A DNA stretch of 64,000 nt from Opitutaceae bacterium (GCA_016794625.1 JAEUGY010000096.1:34814-98813); one strand, 5' to 3'. Counted from the first letter of the stretch, positions 43,662 to 52,646 are shown. Notes: generated from the sequence alone by a model not told the origin. A program made the numbers and translations.

Positions 43662-44309
43662 ATGTCTTTTCGCACGGCTCTCTTCGATCTTGATGGCACT
43701 CTGCTCGACCATTTCTCGGCGATCCACCGAAGCTATTGCCACACCCTCCCACAGTTGGGTCTGCCCGCGCCCACGCTCCAAGCGGTACGCAATGCGGTCG
43801 GAGGCGGACTTGAACAGGCCATGCTTCGCTTCATCCAGCCCGAACAACTGGTGGACGCCTTGCGCATCTATCGAGCTTACTTCGACCGTACCATGCTGGA
43901 CGACGCGATGCTGTTTCCAGGCGCGAAAGAGCTGCTGCGCGACCTCCATCACCGCGGCGTCACCTGCGCCGTGCTGACGAACAAGATCGGAGGAGCCTCC
44001 CGCGCCCTGTGTCAGCACCTCGGCGTGAGTCCCTACCTCAGCGGAGTGTTTGGCGCCGGCGACACTCCTTGGCTCAAGCCCGATCCGTCGTTTTCGCGCC
44101 ACGCGCTGCAGACGCTTCGCGCCGAGGCCGCGACCACGGTGCTCGTCGGCGACTCGACCTACGACGTACAGACCGGGCTGAAAGGCGGGTTTCCTTGCTG
44201 GACGGTGACGACCGGCACCCATTCCAAAGCCGAGCTCCTGGAAGCAGGCGCAACGTTCGTCTACAACGATTTAGTGGAACTCGGCCCCGACTTGCTGGAC
44301 GCGGTCTGA
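43662..44309 (+). CDS. HAD-family phosphatase (phosphoglycolate phosphatase-like)
   Basis: The 215-aa protein has HAD motif I FDLDGTLLDHF, motif II TNKIGG, Lys in LKPDPS and motif III VLVGDSTYDVQTG. The small cap domain lies between motifs I and II. This is the Gph-like subfamily, but the substrate cannot be fixed from sequence. The start ATG 43662 gives MSFRTALFDLDG. Its last 49 bp overlap the 3' end of the convergent DUF2721 gene. Confidence 0.88.
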   Translation: MSFRTALFDLDGTLLDHFSAIHRSYCHTLPQLGLPAPTLQAVRNAVGGGLEQAMLRFIQPEQLVDALRIYRAYFDRTMLDDAMLFPGAKELLRDLHHRGVTCAVLTNKIGGASRALCQHLGVSPYLSGVFGAGDTPWLKPDPSFSRHALQTLRAEAATTVLVGDSTYDVQTGLKGGFPCWTVTTGTHSKAELLEAGATFVYNDLVELGPDLLDAV

Positions 44310-44770
44310 CCTGCGTCCGGAAACTCCTGCAGGACACGATCCACTTCGCTTCCTACGGCCACCAGCGAGAGGAAGATGTCTCGAATAAAGGCCGCGAGAG
44401 ACCCGAGCAGGAAGAGGACAGCAGTCACGAAGAGGCCGACGATCACATGGGAAAATGCCTTGCCCAAGAGTGCGCTGAAAAAAATCACCACCACCAGCAA
44501 ACCGGAGATAAACATGCTGGTCGCGGCCAAAGTCACGGCCAGACGAACCAATTTGGCCCGTCGATACATGATCCGGAGTTGAGACCGCAAGTGACTGCGC
44601 TCGGCGGTGTCGGCCGTGCGCACCTGCCCCGCCAAGATTCGGGTTCGGTCCACGACCCGGCCCAACCGGTTCGTCATGGTGAGCAACAGGGATCCCAATC
44701 CTGTGATCAGAATCACCGGAGTGACCGCCAATTGAATCAGCGGAAGTGCGCCTTCCTGCATCAATGCCAT
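44261..44770 (-). CDS. DUF2721 family membrane protein
   Basis: The 169-aa protein from ATG 44770 has an N-terminal hydrophobic stretch (ALPLIQLAVTPVILITGLGSLLLTMTNRLGRVVDRTR), the DUF2721 signature. Two more helices follow (LAATSMFISGLLVVVIFFS, VIVGLFVTAVLFLLGSLAAFI). The function of the family is unknown. Its C-terminal 16 codons overlap the HAD phosphatase gene on the other strand. Confidence 0.88.
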   Translation of the reverse strand: MALMQEGALPLIQLAVTPVILITGLGSLLLTMTNRLGRVVDRTRILAGQVRTADTAERSHLRSQLRIMYRRAKLVRLAVTLAATSMFISGLLVVVIFFSALLGKAFSHVIVGLFVTAVLFLLGSLAAFIRDIFLSLVAVGSEVDRVLQEFPDAGQTASSKSGPSSTKSL

Positions 44771-44858
44771 AATCGACAACGAGCGAATTGGCCGGCCTTG
44801 GCAAACGAACGCTTTTACATTTGCTGAAATATCCTGCCCTGCAGAGCCTTTTCGCGTC

Positions 44859-47123
44859 TTGGCCTCACCTTCTCCCACTCGCAGCCTATCGACGAGCATC
44901 ACCGGCGTGCTTGAGAGGCTGCTTTTCCTCAACGAGGAGAATCACTACACCATCGCTGAATTCCGACCGGAGCGCGACGGGCCGGAGTCGAAGGCGGGCC
45001 GGGTGACGATTGTCGGGACGCTTCCAGGGGTCCAGTGCGGCGAAACGCTCCACCTGACCGGCGAATGGACGCACCACGCCCAGCATGGTGATCAATTCAA
45101 GGTGGCTCAGTTTCGGTCCGAACTCCCGTCCAGCGTCTACGGAATTCGGAAGTACCTCGGCAGCGGCCTCGTTCCCGGTGTGGGCAAAGTGTATGCGGAG
45201 AAAATCGTCGACGCGTTTGGCACGGACACCCTTCGCGTGCTGAGCGAGGAGTCAGCCCGACTGCGCACCGTGCCCGGGATTGGCCCCAAGCGAGCGGTGG
45301 CCATCAAGACCGCATGGGATGATCAGCGGGCGTTCCGGGAACTCTACATCTTCCTGCAGACCTACGGGGTGACCCCCGGCCAATGCCTCAAGGTCATCAA
45401 GAAGTTCGGCTCGGGCGCTCAGCAGATCCTTTCGACCGAACCCTACCGCATCGCCCGAGAGGTGGAGGGGATCGGCTTCAAGACCGCGGACAAGATCGCG
45501 ATCAATCTCGGTTTCGCCAATGATGCCGCTCCTCGACTCGACGCCGGCATCCTCTATGCCTTGGAGACGCTCCAGGAGGAGGGCCACACCGCGTATCGCG
45601 AATATGAGCTTCGTGACTTTGCCGCCGGACTTCTGGAGTCGAGCCCGGCCCGGATCGAAGCTCGACTGGAGAGTCTGGTGCAGAGTCACAGTCTAGTCCG
45701 ACAAAAAGTCATCCCGTTATTGCCCGAAGAACAACCCCTGCCGGGATCTGCGTTCATACAACTGCCAGCCACCGCGCGATTCGAACAAAAGATCGCGCAG
45801 GCGATCGATCGACTCGTCCGGTCCAGTTCCGGTTTACCTTCGATTCGCGTCGATGCCGCTGTCCAATGGGCGGAGACAAAAGCGGGATTCGCATTTGCGG
45901 ATCAGCAACGAATGGGGCTGCAAACCGCATTGCGTAGCAAGGTGTCCGTTTTAACGGGCGGCCCCGGCACCGGGAAGACAACGATTATCCGAGCCTTGGT
46001 GGAAATCCTGAAGGCGAAGAAGGTCCGAATCACCCTCGCCGCCCCCACCGGCCGCGCCGCCCAGCGTCTTTCGGAGACGACGGGTGGATTCGCCTCCACC
46101 ATCCATCGACTTTTGCGATTCGACCCCGCCGGTGGCGGCTTCCTCATCAACGACGCCCATCCCCTGTCGACTGACTTTCTGGTGGTGGACGAAGCCTCCA
46201 TGCTCGACTCCCGGCTGGCCGCTGCCCTCCTGCAGGCAGTCCCCACCCACGCCCACCTCGTTCTCGTCGGCGATACGGATCAACTGCCCAGTGTAGGCCC
46301 GGGCAATGTGCTGAAGGACATCATTGCTTCGGAGCGAGCTCCCGTAACACGGCTCCACGTGATCTATCGCCAGAGTGGGCAGAGCTCCATTGTCTCCACC
46401 GCACACGCGATCAATGGGGGCGATGCTTCCCTGCCCCCCTCCATCCAAGATGTCACCCAGATCCCCGTTTGGAGCGACCTCTGTTTCATCCCGGCGAACT
46501 CAGCCGAGGAAACGGTGCAGAAAATCCTCGCGCTTTGTCAGGACTACCTGCCCTCCGCGCTGCCTTGGATCAATCCGATCCATGATGTCCAGGTGCTCGC
46601 TCCCATGCACAAAGGTGTCGCCGGAGTCGGTAACTTGAATCAGCAACTCCAGGCCCGGTTGAACCCCAACCCGCGGGCGGTGCGTTGGAATGGCGTCGAG
46701 TACCGTCCGGGCGACAAGGTCATTCAGCTGCGCAACAACTACGACAAGAGCCTGTTCAACGGCGACATCGGAAAAGTGACATCGACTGACCCCGAGACGG
46801 GCCATCTGGTTGCCGCCTTCGATGGCGAAAGTCACGACTTCAGTCGGGCGGATCTCTCAGACTTGGGTCTCGCGTACGCCATCAGTATCCACAAATCCCA
46901 AGGCAGCGAGTATCCCGCCGTCATCATTCCCCTGCTCAAGGGGCATTTCATGATGCTGCAGCGAAACCTGATCTACACCGCCATTACTCGAGGAAAAAAG
47001 CGGGTCTACCTCGTGGGTGAACCCGCAGCCTACGCCATGGCGGTTCGCAACAGTGAGTCAAAAAGCCGGATCACGCACCTCCGCGAGAAACTGCTGCCCG
47101 CCCAAACGCGCTCAACGCACTAG
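44859..47123 (+). CDS. recD2: RecD2-like ATP-dependent DNA helicase
   Basis: The 754-aa SF1B helicase has an N-terminal OB-like region (LLFLNEENHYTIAEFRPE). Tandem helix-hairpin-helix motifs follow (LGSGLVPGVGKVYAEKI, LRTVPGIGPKRAVAIK, REVEGIGFKTADKIA). The helicase core shows Walker A TGGPGTGKTTIIRA, motif II VVDEASMLD, motif III LVGDTDQLPSVGPG and motif VI VYTAITRGKKRV-like. This is the stand-alone RecD2/YrrC form, not the RecBCD subunit. The TTG start at 44859 is the first in frame; a GTG at 44910 is possible. Its TAG overlaps the convergent TonB-domain gene stop. Confidence 0.93.
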   Translation: MASPSPTRSLSTSITGVLERLLFLNEENHYTIAEFRPERDGPESKAGRVTIVGTLPGVQCGETLHLTGEWTHHAQHGDQFKVAQFRSELPSSVYGIRKYLGSGLVPGVGKVYAEKIVDAFGTDTLRVLSEESARLRTVPGIGPKRAVAIKTAWDDQRAFRELYIFLQTYGVTPGQCLKVIKKFGSGAQQILSTEPYRIAREVEGIGFKTADKIAINLGFANDAAPRLDAGILYALETLQEEGHTAYREYELRDFAAGLLESSPARIEARLESLVQSHSLVRQKVIPLLPEEQPLPGSAFIQLPATARFEQKIAQAIDRLVRSSSGLPSIRVDAAVQWAETKAGFAFADQQRMGLQTALRSKVSVLTGGPGTGKTTIIRALVEILKAKKVRITLAAPTGRAAQRLSETTGGFASTIHRLLRFDPAGGGFLINDAHPLSTDFLVVDEASMLDSRLAAALLQAVPTHAHLVLVGDTDQLPSVGPGNVLKDIIASERAPVTRLHVIYRQSGQSSIVSTAHAINGGDASLPPSIQDVTQIPVWSDLCFIPANSAEETVQKILALCQDYLPSALPWINPIHDVQVLAPMHKGVAGVGNLNQQLQARLNPNPRAVRWNGVEYRPGDKVIQLRNNYDKSLFNGDIGKVTSTDPETGHLVAAFDGESHDFSRADLSDLGLAYAISIHKSQGSEYPAVIIPLLKGHFMMLQRNLIYTAITRGKKRVYLVGEPAAYAMAVRNSESKSRITHLREKLLPAQTRSTH

Positions 47124-47533
47124 CGGCCTTCGAGCGCCGCCACCTGCGGCATCACAAACTCAAACGGTAGCCGAACGCGCGCGGTGATGGGCCGACCCTG
47201 AGCCATGGCTGGTTTGAAGGTCCAGCCCCGCGCCGCCTGCAACGCGCGCTCTCCGAATTCAGGAAGGGTGCTGCGCACCAGTTCAGCCTCGACCACACGC
47301 CCCGTCGAATCCACCCGCACCTCGACCGTGGCAAACCCCTGCACCCCCTTTTCGCGCAAGGCGCGGGGATAAACGGGAGCTACCCGGGTGGAAATCATCG
47401 GAGGGCTCTCCATCCCACGAATAGGGGCAACTTGGGAAACCGCCAGCGGCTGACCGGGCGCTTCATCACCCGCGGCCCGCGATCCGATCAAACCCAGTCC
47501 AAGAGTGGTTGCGAAAAGGAGAACAGCTTTCAT
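47120..47533 (-). CDS. Exported TonB C-terminal domain protein
   Basis: The 137-aa product has a signal-like N-terminus (MKAVLLFATTLGLGLIGSRAA) followed directly by the TonB C-terminal fold: RVAPVYPRALREKGVQGFATVEVRVDSTGRVVEAELV and ALQAARGWTFKPAMAQGRPI. It lacks the Pro-rich spacer and stable membrane anchor of energy-transducing TonB, and no ExbB/ExbD is nearby. It may therefore be a free periplasmic domain with a different role. The CTAG at 47120-47123 supplies both this stop and that of recD2. Confidence 0.85.
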   Translation of the reverse strand: MKAVLLFATTLGLGLIGSRAAGDEAPGQPLAVSQVAPIRGMESPPMISTRVAPVYPRALREKGVQGFATVEVRVDSTGRVVEAELVRSTLPEFGERALQAARGWTFKPAMAQGRPITARVRLPFEFVMPQVAALEGR

Positions 47534-47694
47534 TGGGGAACGATGAATTGTTACGCTTCGGTCACACTGTAACACCATCGTCACGCAAACCAAGCCCTGT
47601 AATGTTACGTTTTCAGGGGCTCGCCGCGGTCTCCCGGTTGCCATTCGGCCCCTTCACTTCATCCTGCATCGTCGCCCAGCCAGCCTCCTGTACC

Positions 47695-49068
47695 ATGAAA
47701 TTGAGCTTTACGTTCTTGATCGGATTGTTGGCGCTCACCCCCGCCGCGAGATCAACCCCGGTTGCCGAATCGATCGCCGGCTACGAACCGGTGCGAACCC
47801 AGGGTGAAATTGCTGAATACCGGCTGAAATCGAACGATCTGCAGGTCTTGCTCCTGCCTGACCGCTCAGTCCCCGTTGTCACCTTCATGGTCACCTACCG
47901 GGTCGGTTCGCGTCACGAAGTCGCGGGAACCACGGGAGCGACGCACCTGCTCGAACACATGATGTTCAAGGGAACTCCCACCTACAACCGGGAGAGGGGG
48001 ACGGGCATCGATCAGATCCTGGAGCGACTCGGAGCGATTTCCAACGCGACCACTTGGCTCGATCGCACCAACTACTACGCCACGCTGGGGAGTGAACATT
48101 TGGAGACCTACATCCGCATCGAAGCCGATCGGATGAGGAACCTCTGGCTGCGCGAGGAGGACCGGCGTCCGGAAATGACCGTCGTGCGAAACGAGTTCGA
48201 AATTGAGGAGAATGATCCCGCCCAGACCTTGACCAAGGAGATCATGGCCACCGCTTACCTCGCGCACCCGTACCATCACTCCACGATCGGTTGGCGCAGT
48301 GACATCGAACGCGTCCCCATCGAGAAACTGCGGGCGTTCTACGACACCTACTACTGGCCCAACAACGCGACCGTTTCGGTGATCGGAGACTTCGAACCCG
48401 CCGCCGCGCTGGCCATGATCCGAACCCACTATGGCGCCATTCCGAAGTCGCCTCATCCCATCCCGATGCCCTACACGGAGGAGCCTCCGCAAACCGGACC
48501 GCGACGCGTCACGGTGAAACGACCCGGAGAATTGGGTCTGGTGGCCGTGGCCCACAAGATCCCATCCGGACGACACCCCGACACGCCTGCACTGCAGATC
48601 TTGAGCGCAATCCTGAGTTCCGGCAAGAGCAGCCGGCTCTACCGGGCTCTGACCGACCAGAATCTGACCCTTCAGGTTTCGGGCGACGCCGGCTTTTTCC
48701 ACGACCCGTCTGTACACACGTTGTACGCCTACCTCGCTCCCGAAAGTGAACACCAGAAGGTCGAATCCATCATGCTCCGGGAAATCGAACGTTTGAAGAC
48801 CGATGGAGTTACCTCCGCCGAGGTCACCACCGCAGCGAACCAGATCCTGGCCTCCCTTGCCTATGCCCGGGACGGCTCGTTCGGCCTGGCGTCAACACTG
48901 AATGAATACATCGCCGTGGGAGACTGGACGCTGTTCCTCACCATCGAAGATGCCCTTCGCGCCACCACGCCGTTGTCCGTGCGCGAAGCGGCCCGCAAGT
49001 ACCTCGTCGAAGACCAATCCACCACGGGTTGGTTCGTGCCGGTTTCCCCGTCCGAGCCATCCCGCTGA
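47695..49068 (+). CDS. M16 family zinc peptidase (active subunit)
   Basis: The 457-aa exported protein has a signal peptide (MKLSFTFLIGLLALTPAARS) and the inverted zinc motif HxxEH as H84-L-L-E87-H88, plus the downstream Glu ligand in RNEFEIEEN (about residue 167). The family signature GTTGATHLLEHMMFKGT is complete. M16 peptidases cut peptides inside a two-lobed chamber. The next gene encodes the partner half without the zinc motif. The ATG at 47695 was preferred to an upstream frame lacking coding character. Confidence 0.94.
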   Translation: MKLSFTFLIGLLALTPAARSTPVAESIAGYEPVRTQGEIAEYRLKSNDLQVLLLPDRSVPVVTFMVTYRVGSRHEVAGTTGATHLLEHMMFKGTPTYNRERGTGIDQILERLGAISNATTWLDRTNYYATLGSEHLETYIRIEADRMRNLWLREEDRRPEMTVVRNEFEIEENDPAQTLTKEIMATAYLAHPYHHSTIGWRSDIERVPIEKLRAFYDTYYWPNNATVSVIGDFEPAAALAMIRTHYGAIPKSPHPIPMPYTEEPPQTGPRRVTVKRPGELGLVAVAHKIPSGRHPDTPALQILSAILSSGKSSRLYRALTDQNLTLQVSGDAGFFHDPSVHTLYAYLAPESEHQKVESIMLREIERLKTDGVTSAEVTTAANQILASLAYARDGSFGLASTLNEYIAVGDWTLFLTIEDALRATTPLSVREAARKYLVEDQSTTGWFVPVSPSEPSR

Positions 49069-49089
49069 GCCGTGTCCCCTCCCTTCACC

Positions 49090-50493
49090 ATGCGTACACG
49101 TTGTTCACGTCTGATTCGCATTCTCGCCGCCGGTTACGCCGCCGCCGCGTCGGTCTCGGGCGCCACGGCCGAACCGGCCTCCCCGCCGTTGACCTCCATC
49201 GCATCCCAACTCACACGTTCACGCACCGCGGGCTGGGACCTGGTTTCCCTGCGAACGGGGGTCAAGCAAGTCGTCACCCTCCGCGCTTCCCTGCCCGCAG
49301 GCGATCGCTTCGCACCGCCGGAGAATCGAGCGGTTCCCACGTTGACCGGAGCCCTTCTCGATCAGGGAACCTCCCGTCAATCGAAGTTTTCCATCGCGGA
49401 GAAACTGGAAGGTGTGGGCGCCCAGATCTCGTTTTCGGTTGAAAGCACCCTGCTCCAGATCCGTGCCAAGTGCCTGAGCAAGGACCTGCCGCTCTTGCTT
49501 GAATTGCTGGCCGAGCAACTCCGTGAACCGGCTTTTGCGGCGGAGGAAGTCGAGAAATCCAAACGCCAATGGACGGGATTTCTTCGCCGGCAGATGGAGA
49601 GCACCGACTTCCGAGCCTCCGAATCGTTTTCACTTTTGCTCTATCCACCGGGACATCCCAACCGGCCTGAACCGGCCGAAGCGTTCATCGCGGCCATCCA
49701 GGAGGTGACACCAGATCAACTCCGCGCATTCCACGCCGAATTCTATGGCCCTGAATCGGGAACACTCGTTGTCGTCGGTGACCTCGACCCTGCCACCGTG
49801 CAGCATGAAGTCGCGCGGGTGTTTCGGGACTGGCGGGGCGGACGGCGCCTCGTCGCACCCGCAGCCGCAGCCGTGCGGATTTCGCCTTCCCGGCAGGACT
49901 ACACCGTGACGATGAGCGACAAGACCAGCGTGAGCGTCGTATGGGGACAACGCACAGGCCTCACTGCCCGGCACGAGGACGCACTTACACTCCGGGTGGG
50001 CGCTGCGGTGCTGGGGCGGGGATTCACCAGCCGGCTGCTCTCTAAGGTGCGCGACGAAGAGGGTCTGACCTATGACATTCGGGGCGGGCTCGCCTCCGAC
50101 ACCTTCTCTGATGGCGAATTTAGGATCACCGCCAGCTTCGCCCCGGAATCGTTGGAGCGAGGGCTCGCCTCCACCCGCCGCGAACTCGAAGCCTGGCACC
50201 GGAGCGGAATCACAGCCGACGAGCTCTCCCGGGTGAAATCCGACCTGATCGGCTCCTACAAGGTCGGCCTTGCCACCACCGACGGCATGGCGGGGGCCAT
50301 CCTCGATTCCATACACCTGGGCTATGACCTGAGCTGGTTGGACCGCTACCCGCAGGTGATCGCAGCGCTGTCGCTCGAACGTGTGAACCAAACCATTTCG
50401 TCGTACGTGAACCCGGACCAGCTCGTGCTGGTCAAAGCGGGAACTCTTCCCGACCGTCCCTCGTCCGCCTCCGTTTCAGGAAGCGCGCCATAA
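49090..50493 (+). CDS. M16 family peptidase-like partner lacking the zinc motif
   Basis: The 467-aa exported protein (signal around RILAAGYAAAASVSGATA) has the M16 fold with SLPAGDRFAPPEN, LTGALLDQGTSRQSKFSIAEKLEGVGA and the R/Y segment LSKVRDEEGLTYDIRGGLA used by C-terminal M16 domains for substrate. The HxxEH is absent (ALLDQ in its place), so it is the non-catalytic partner. It follows the active subunit by 21 nt from the chosen ATG; a GTG at 49072 is also possible. Confidence 0.92.
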   Translation: MRTRCSRLIRILAAGYAAAASVSGATAEPASPPLTSIASQLTRSRTAGWDLVSLRTGVKQVVTLRASLPAGDRFAPPENRAVPTLTGALLDQGTSRQSKFSIAEKLEGVGAQISFSVESTLLQIRAKCLSKDLPLLLELLAEQLREPAFAAEEVEKSKRQWTGFLRRQMESTDFRASESFSLLLYPPGHPNRPEPAEAFIAAIQEVTPDQLRAFHAEFYGPESGTLVVVGDLDPATVQHEVARVFRDWRGGRRLVAPAAAAVRISPSRQDYTVTMSDKTSVSVVWGQRTGLTARHEDALTLRVGAAVLGRGFTSRLLSKVRDEEGLTYDIRGGLASDTFSDGEFRITASFAPESLERGLASTRRELEAWHRSGITADELSRVKSDLIGSYKVGLATTDGMAGAILDSIHLGYDLSWLDRYPQVIAALSLERVNQTISSYVNPDQLVLVKAGTLPDRPSSASVSGSAP

Positions 50494-50497
50494 AAAA

Positions 50498-50529
50498 ACC
50501 GCCCGGACGATGGGAATCGCCCGGGCGGT
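50498..50529 (-). terminator. Rho-independent terminator, minus strand (nuclease module)
   Basis: A perfect stem ACCGCCCGG (50498-50506) / CCGGGCGGT (50521-50529) is followed on the minus strand by a run of seven T. It lies 13 nt beyond the stop of the gene at 50543. It may also slow plus-strand transcription from the M16 genes, whose stop is 5 nt away, though no plus-strand T-run follows. Confidence 0.85.
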
Positions 50530-50542
50530 GTCATTATCTTGG

Positions 50543-50980
50543 TTATGCGGCGGCACCAAAGGCCCGTGAGGCCCGGCGCCAAACCGTTTCGCGGACCAGT
50601 CGGTGCGCCGCCTTGAAAAGGCGTGACACCGCTCCGACCCACTCACGACGTGCTGAATCGACGTCGATCCCCCGAACCTCATCTCCGGGCAGCGCGTCCG
50701 GCCGATCCACGAGGTTTTCAACCTCGTAAGCGGCAAAGAACGGCGTTCCGGCGAAGCTGCCGGGATTCACGACGTAGACATATCGAGTCTTATTCATGTT
50801 CATGGTCAGACGGAAACCTGATGCGACAGGCGCATAAGGCTTCCTGGCCGACCACGAGCTGCGAAAGAACGCTGCACTCTCGGCGCCATCCCAGGGTCCG
50901 TCAACCCTCCGGTCGATCGAAGCATCATCGACATACAGATGCGAGTACGACGTAAACCAATCTGCTTCAGCTGCTACCAA
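50543..50980 (-). CDS. Hypothetical protein, third gene of the nuclease module
   Basis: The 145-aa frame begins with a TTG overlapping the nuclease stop by 7 nt; no better start is in frame before an internal ATG. The middle reads as two beta strands around KTRYVYVVNPGSF and FFAAYEVENL, then ALPGDEVRGIDVDSARREW and a basic helical tail. The strand pattern faintly recalls the C-terminal half of ADP-ribosyltransferase toxins, but the catalytic Arg and Ser motifs are not seen, so I leave it unnamed. A strong terminator follows. Confidence 0.6.
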   Translation of the reverse strand: MVAAEADWFTSYSHLYVDDASIDRRVDGPWDGAESAAFFRSSWSARKPYAPVASGFRLTMNMNKTRYVYVVNPGSFAGTPFFAAYEVENLVDRPDALPGDEVRGIDVDSARREWVGAVSRLFKAAHRLVRETVWRRASRAFGAAA

Positions 50981-51933
50981 ACACGATAAGAGCGTCTCGA
51001 TTCAATCGTCCGTTCATCTTCATCATCCAGGAGTGACAAAAAATCCAGCCCGGACTGCGATTCGATTGCGTCAACCGAAGTCAAGGCTGCTTCCAGCGTC
51101 ATGTCTTTCGACAGGTCTTGTGGTAGGGTCAGAGCCAACGTCCGAACCCGGCCCGCGGAAACATCCACCACGATCAGGTAAAACGCCGAAGGGAGAGCAA
51201 TCCCGACGCGGTCCAACCGTTTCGGCTCCGCATCGAACAGGGGGCCACAAATGACCCACACTTGCTCGAGTCTAGCCGGATAGGAATAGGCGATGCGGGC
51301 TTCGATCTCGCGCCACAACCCGCCATTCAAAGCGGGCGCTTGAGGGACGACGTTGGACATTAAGAACGTCTCCCGTTGCGCCTCCGCTCCAAACCACCGC
51401 CCAATGGCCAGGTTCGGCGCCAGGTGTCCGCGATCGAAACCCGTGCGCACGTAGTCCTCCGGCTTGACGGGTGCCGAGAGGCGGCGATCCATCACAAATC
51501 GGTCGGGGCGCGGCGGAGAGCGGAGCGCCGGCGCATCGCCTCCCACGCGGTAGGTCACCCACGCCGAGCAACGGAGCCGGTCTACCCAGCCCGCGGCGTA
51601 GGCTTGATTCTGCAAAAGCGTAATCGACCCATGACGAAACCCGGACGGCTGAGGCCAACCTCCAAGGGCATACGTTCCGAGCTCAAGGGGAGCCGAGCGA
51701 AGCGGAGGATCGGGCACGAGATACGCATCCCAAACGTCGGCAACGACGTCGGCCACGCCCACGCGCGAGCCTGGACTCCAGGCGGAGAACACCAGGGTGC
51801 GCAGTTCCTTCCGGGTCGAGGAAGGCTGCAGCCAAAACCAAAGTCCACCCGCGATGGCGATCGTGAGCAGACCATATCCCCACCCTCTCACGGGCACGCG
51901 CACCGTTCGTATTCTCCGGCGCGCGGACATCAT
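50974..51933 (-). CDS. Membrane-anchored DNA/RNA non-specific endonuclease (NUC1 family)
   Basis: The 319-aa protein has an N-terminal basic segment and one membrane helix (GLLTIAIAGGLWFWL). A beta-beta-alpha-metal nuclease domain follows, with AWVTYRVGG, the catalytic DRGHLAPN (His170) and the metal-binding Asn in ALNGGLWREIE (Asn203). Related enzymes degrade DNA and RNA outside the cytoplasm or act as effectors. The start overlaps the upstream gene stop by 4 nt (ATGA). The nuclease domain would face the periplasm if the anchor is oriented as usual. Confidence 0.93.
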   Translation of the reverse strand: MMSARRRIRTVRVPVRGWGYGLLTIAIAGGLWFWLQPSSTRKELRTLVFSAWSPGSRVGVADVVADVWDAYLVPDPPLRSAPLELGTYALGGWPQPSGFRHGSITLLQNQAYAAGWVDRLRCSAWVTYRVGGDAPALRSPPRPDRFVMDRRLSAPVKPEDYVRTGFDRGHLAPNLAIGRWFGAEAQRETFLMSNVVPQAPALNGGLWREIEARIAYSYPARLEQVWVICGPLFDAEPKRLDRVGIALPSAFYLIVVDVSAGRVRTLALTLPQDLSKDMTLEAALTSVDAIESQSGLDFLSLLDDEDERTIESRRSYRVW

Positions 51934-52523
51934 CGACCCAATTTCTTCAAGGCCTTGTCGATTTTCTCAAGGGAACAGAGTTCGGGGTCGTAGTCAGGCC
52001 CCACCCACTCTCTCCACTCTCGCCCGAGGTCCGTTTCAGGTTCCTTCAGGCTGCGCACAAGATCGTGATAGGCTTCCAAGCCACCACAGTCTTCCGGCGG
52101 ACCTGCCCTCTCGCCAGCGAGGCAACGAGGATACCCGTGCCCTTTTTCCACTCCGAGCACTTTCTCCACTCCAATATCAACCATCCATCCTTCTCCAAAG
52201 TGATACCCATAGACGAAGCGAGCCCGACTCGAAACATCCAAGTCCATGAGGGTCACATCACGGTCATCTTCAATCGTCAGCTCGTCACGCTTCAGCGGAT
52301 TGCCAAAGCGTCGCTCATCGAGCTGAAAGCTGTGCGTCTGATAGTCGAACCAGTCGAAAGCGATCTGGAGGGTGTCATGGAGCCGCGACAACCACATCGT
52401 CTCGCGAACGGCCAGCCTCCGCCAGATCTTCGGCCGGCAACCCACAATACTCGCATGCAGCCAGAGGACCTTCTCCGGTTCCTTCTTACGGATTCGCCGA
52501 CCACCCTCGAGGAGCCCAATCAT
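51930..52523 (-). CDS. pRiA4b ORF-3-like domain protein
   Basis: The 197-aa protein matches the plasmid pRiA4b ORF-3-like family: VLWLHASIVGCRPKIWRRLAV, LSRLHDTLQIAFDWFDYQTHSF, and the acidic segment RCLAGERAGPPEDCGGLEAYHDLV. The family is widespread, often near mobile or defence genes, with no established activity. ATG 52523 was preferred to an upstream TTG. It is the first gene of a three-gene overlapping unit with the NUC1 nuclease. Confidence 0.9.
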   Translation of the reverse strand: MIGLLEGGRRIRKKEPEKVLWLHASIVGCRPKIWRRLAVRETMWLSRLHDTLQIAFDWFDYQTHSFQLDERRFGNPLKRDELTIEDDRDVTLMDLDVSSRARFVYGYHFGEGWMVDIGVEKVLGVEKGHGYPRCLAGERAGPPEDCGGLEAYHDLVRSLKEPETDLGREWREWVGPDYDPELCSLEKIDKALKKLGR

Positions 52524-52646
52524 GCGCACCAGTCTCGCGCGGCAGCCGGCCAGCGACAACCTCGAACCCGACTTCCCGTTCAGATTTGCGTTGTGTTGGC
52601 TTGAATGGCCCGCCCGCCAGGCGCAGCCCTTCCTCCCAAAAACACG

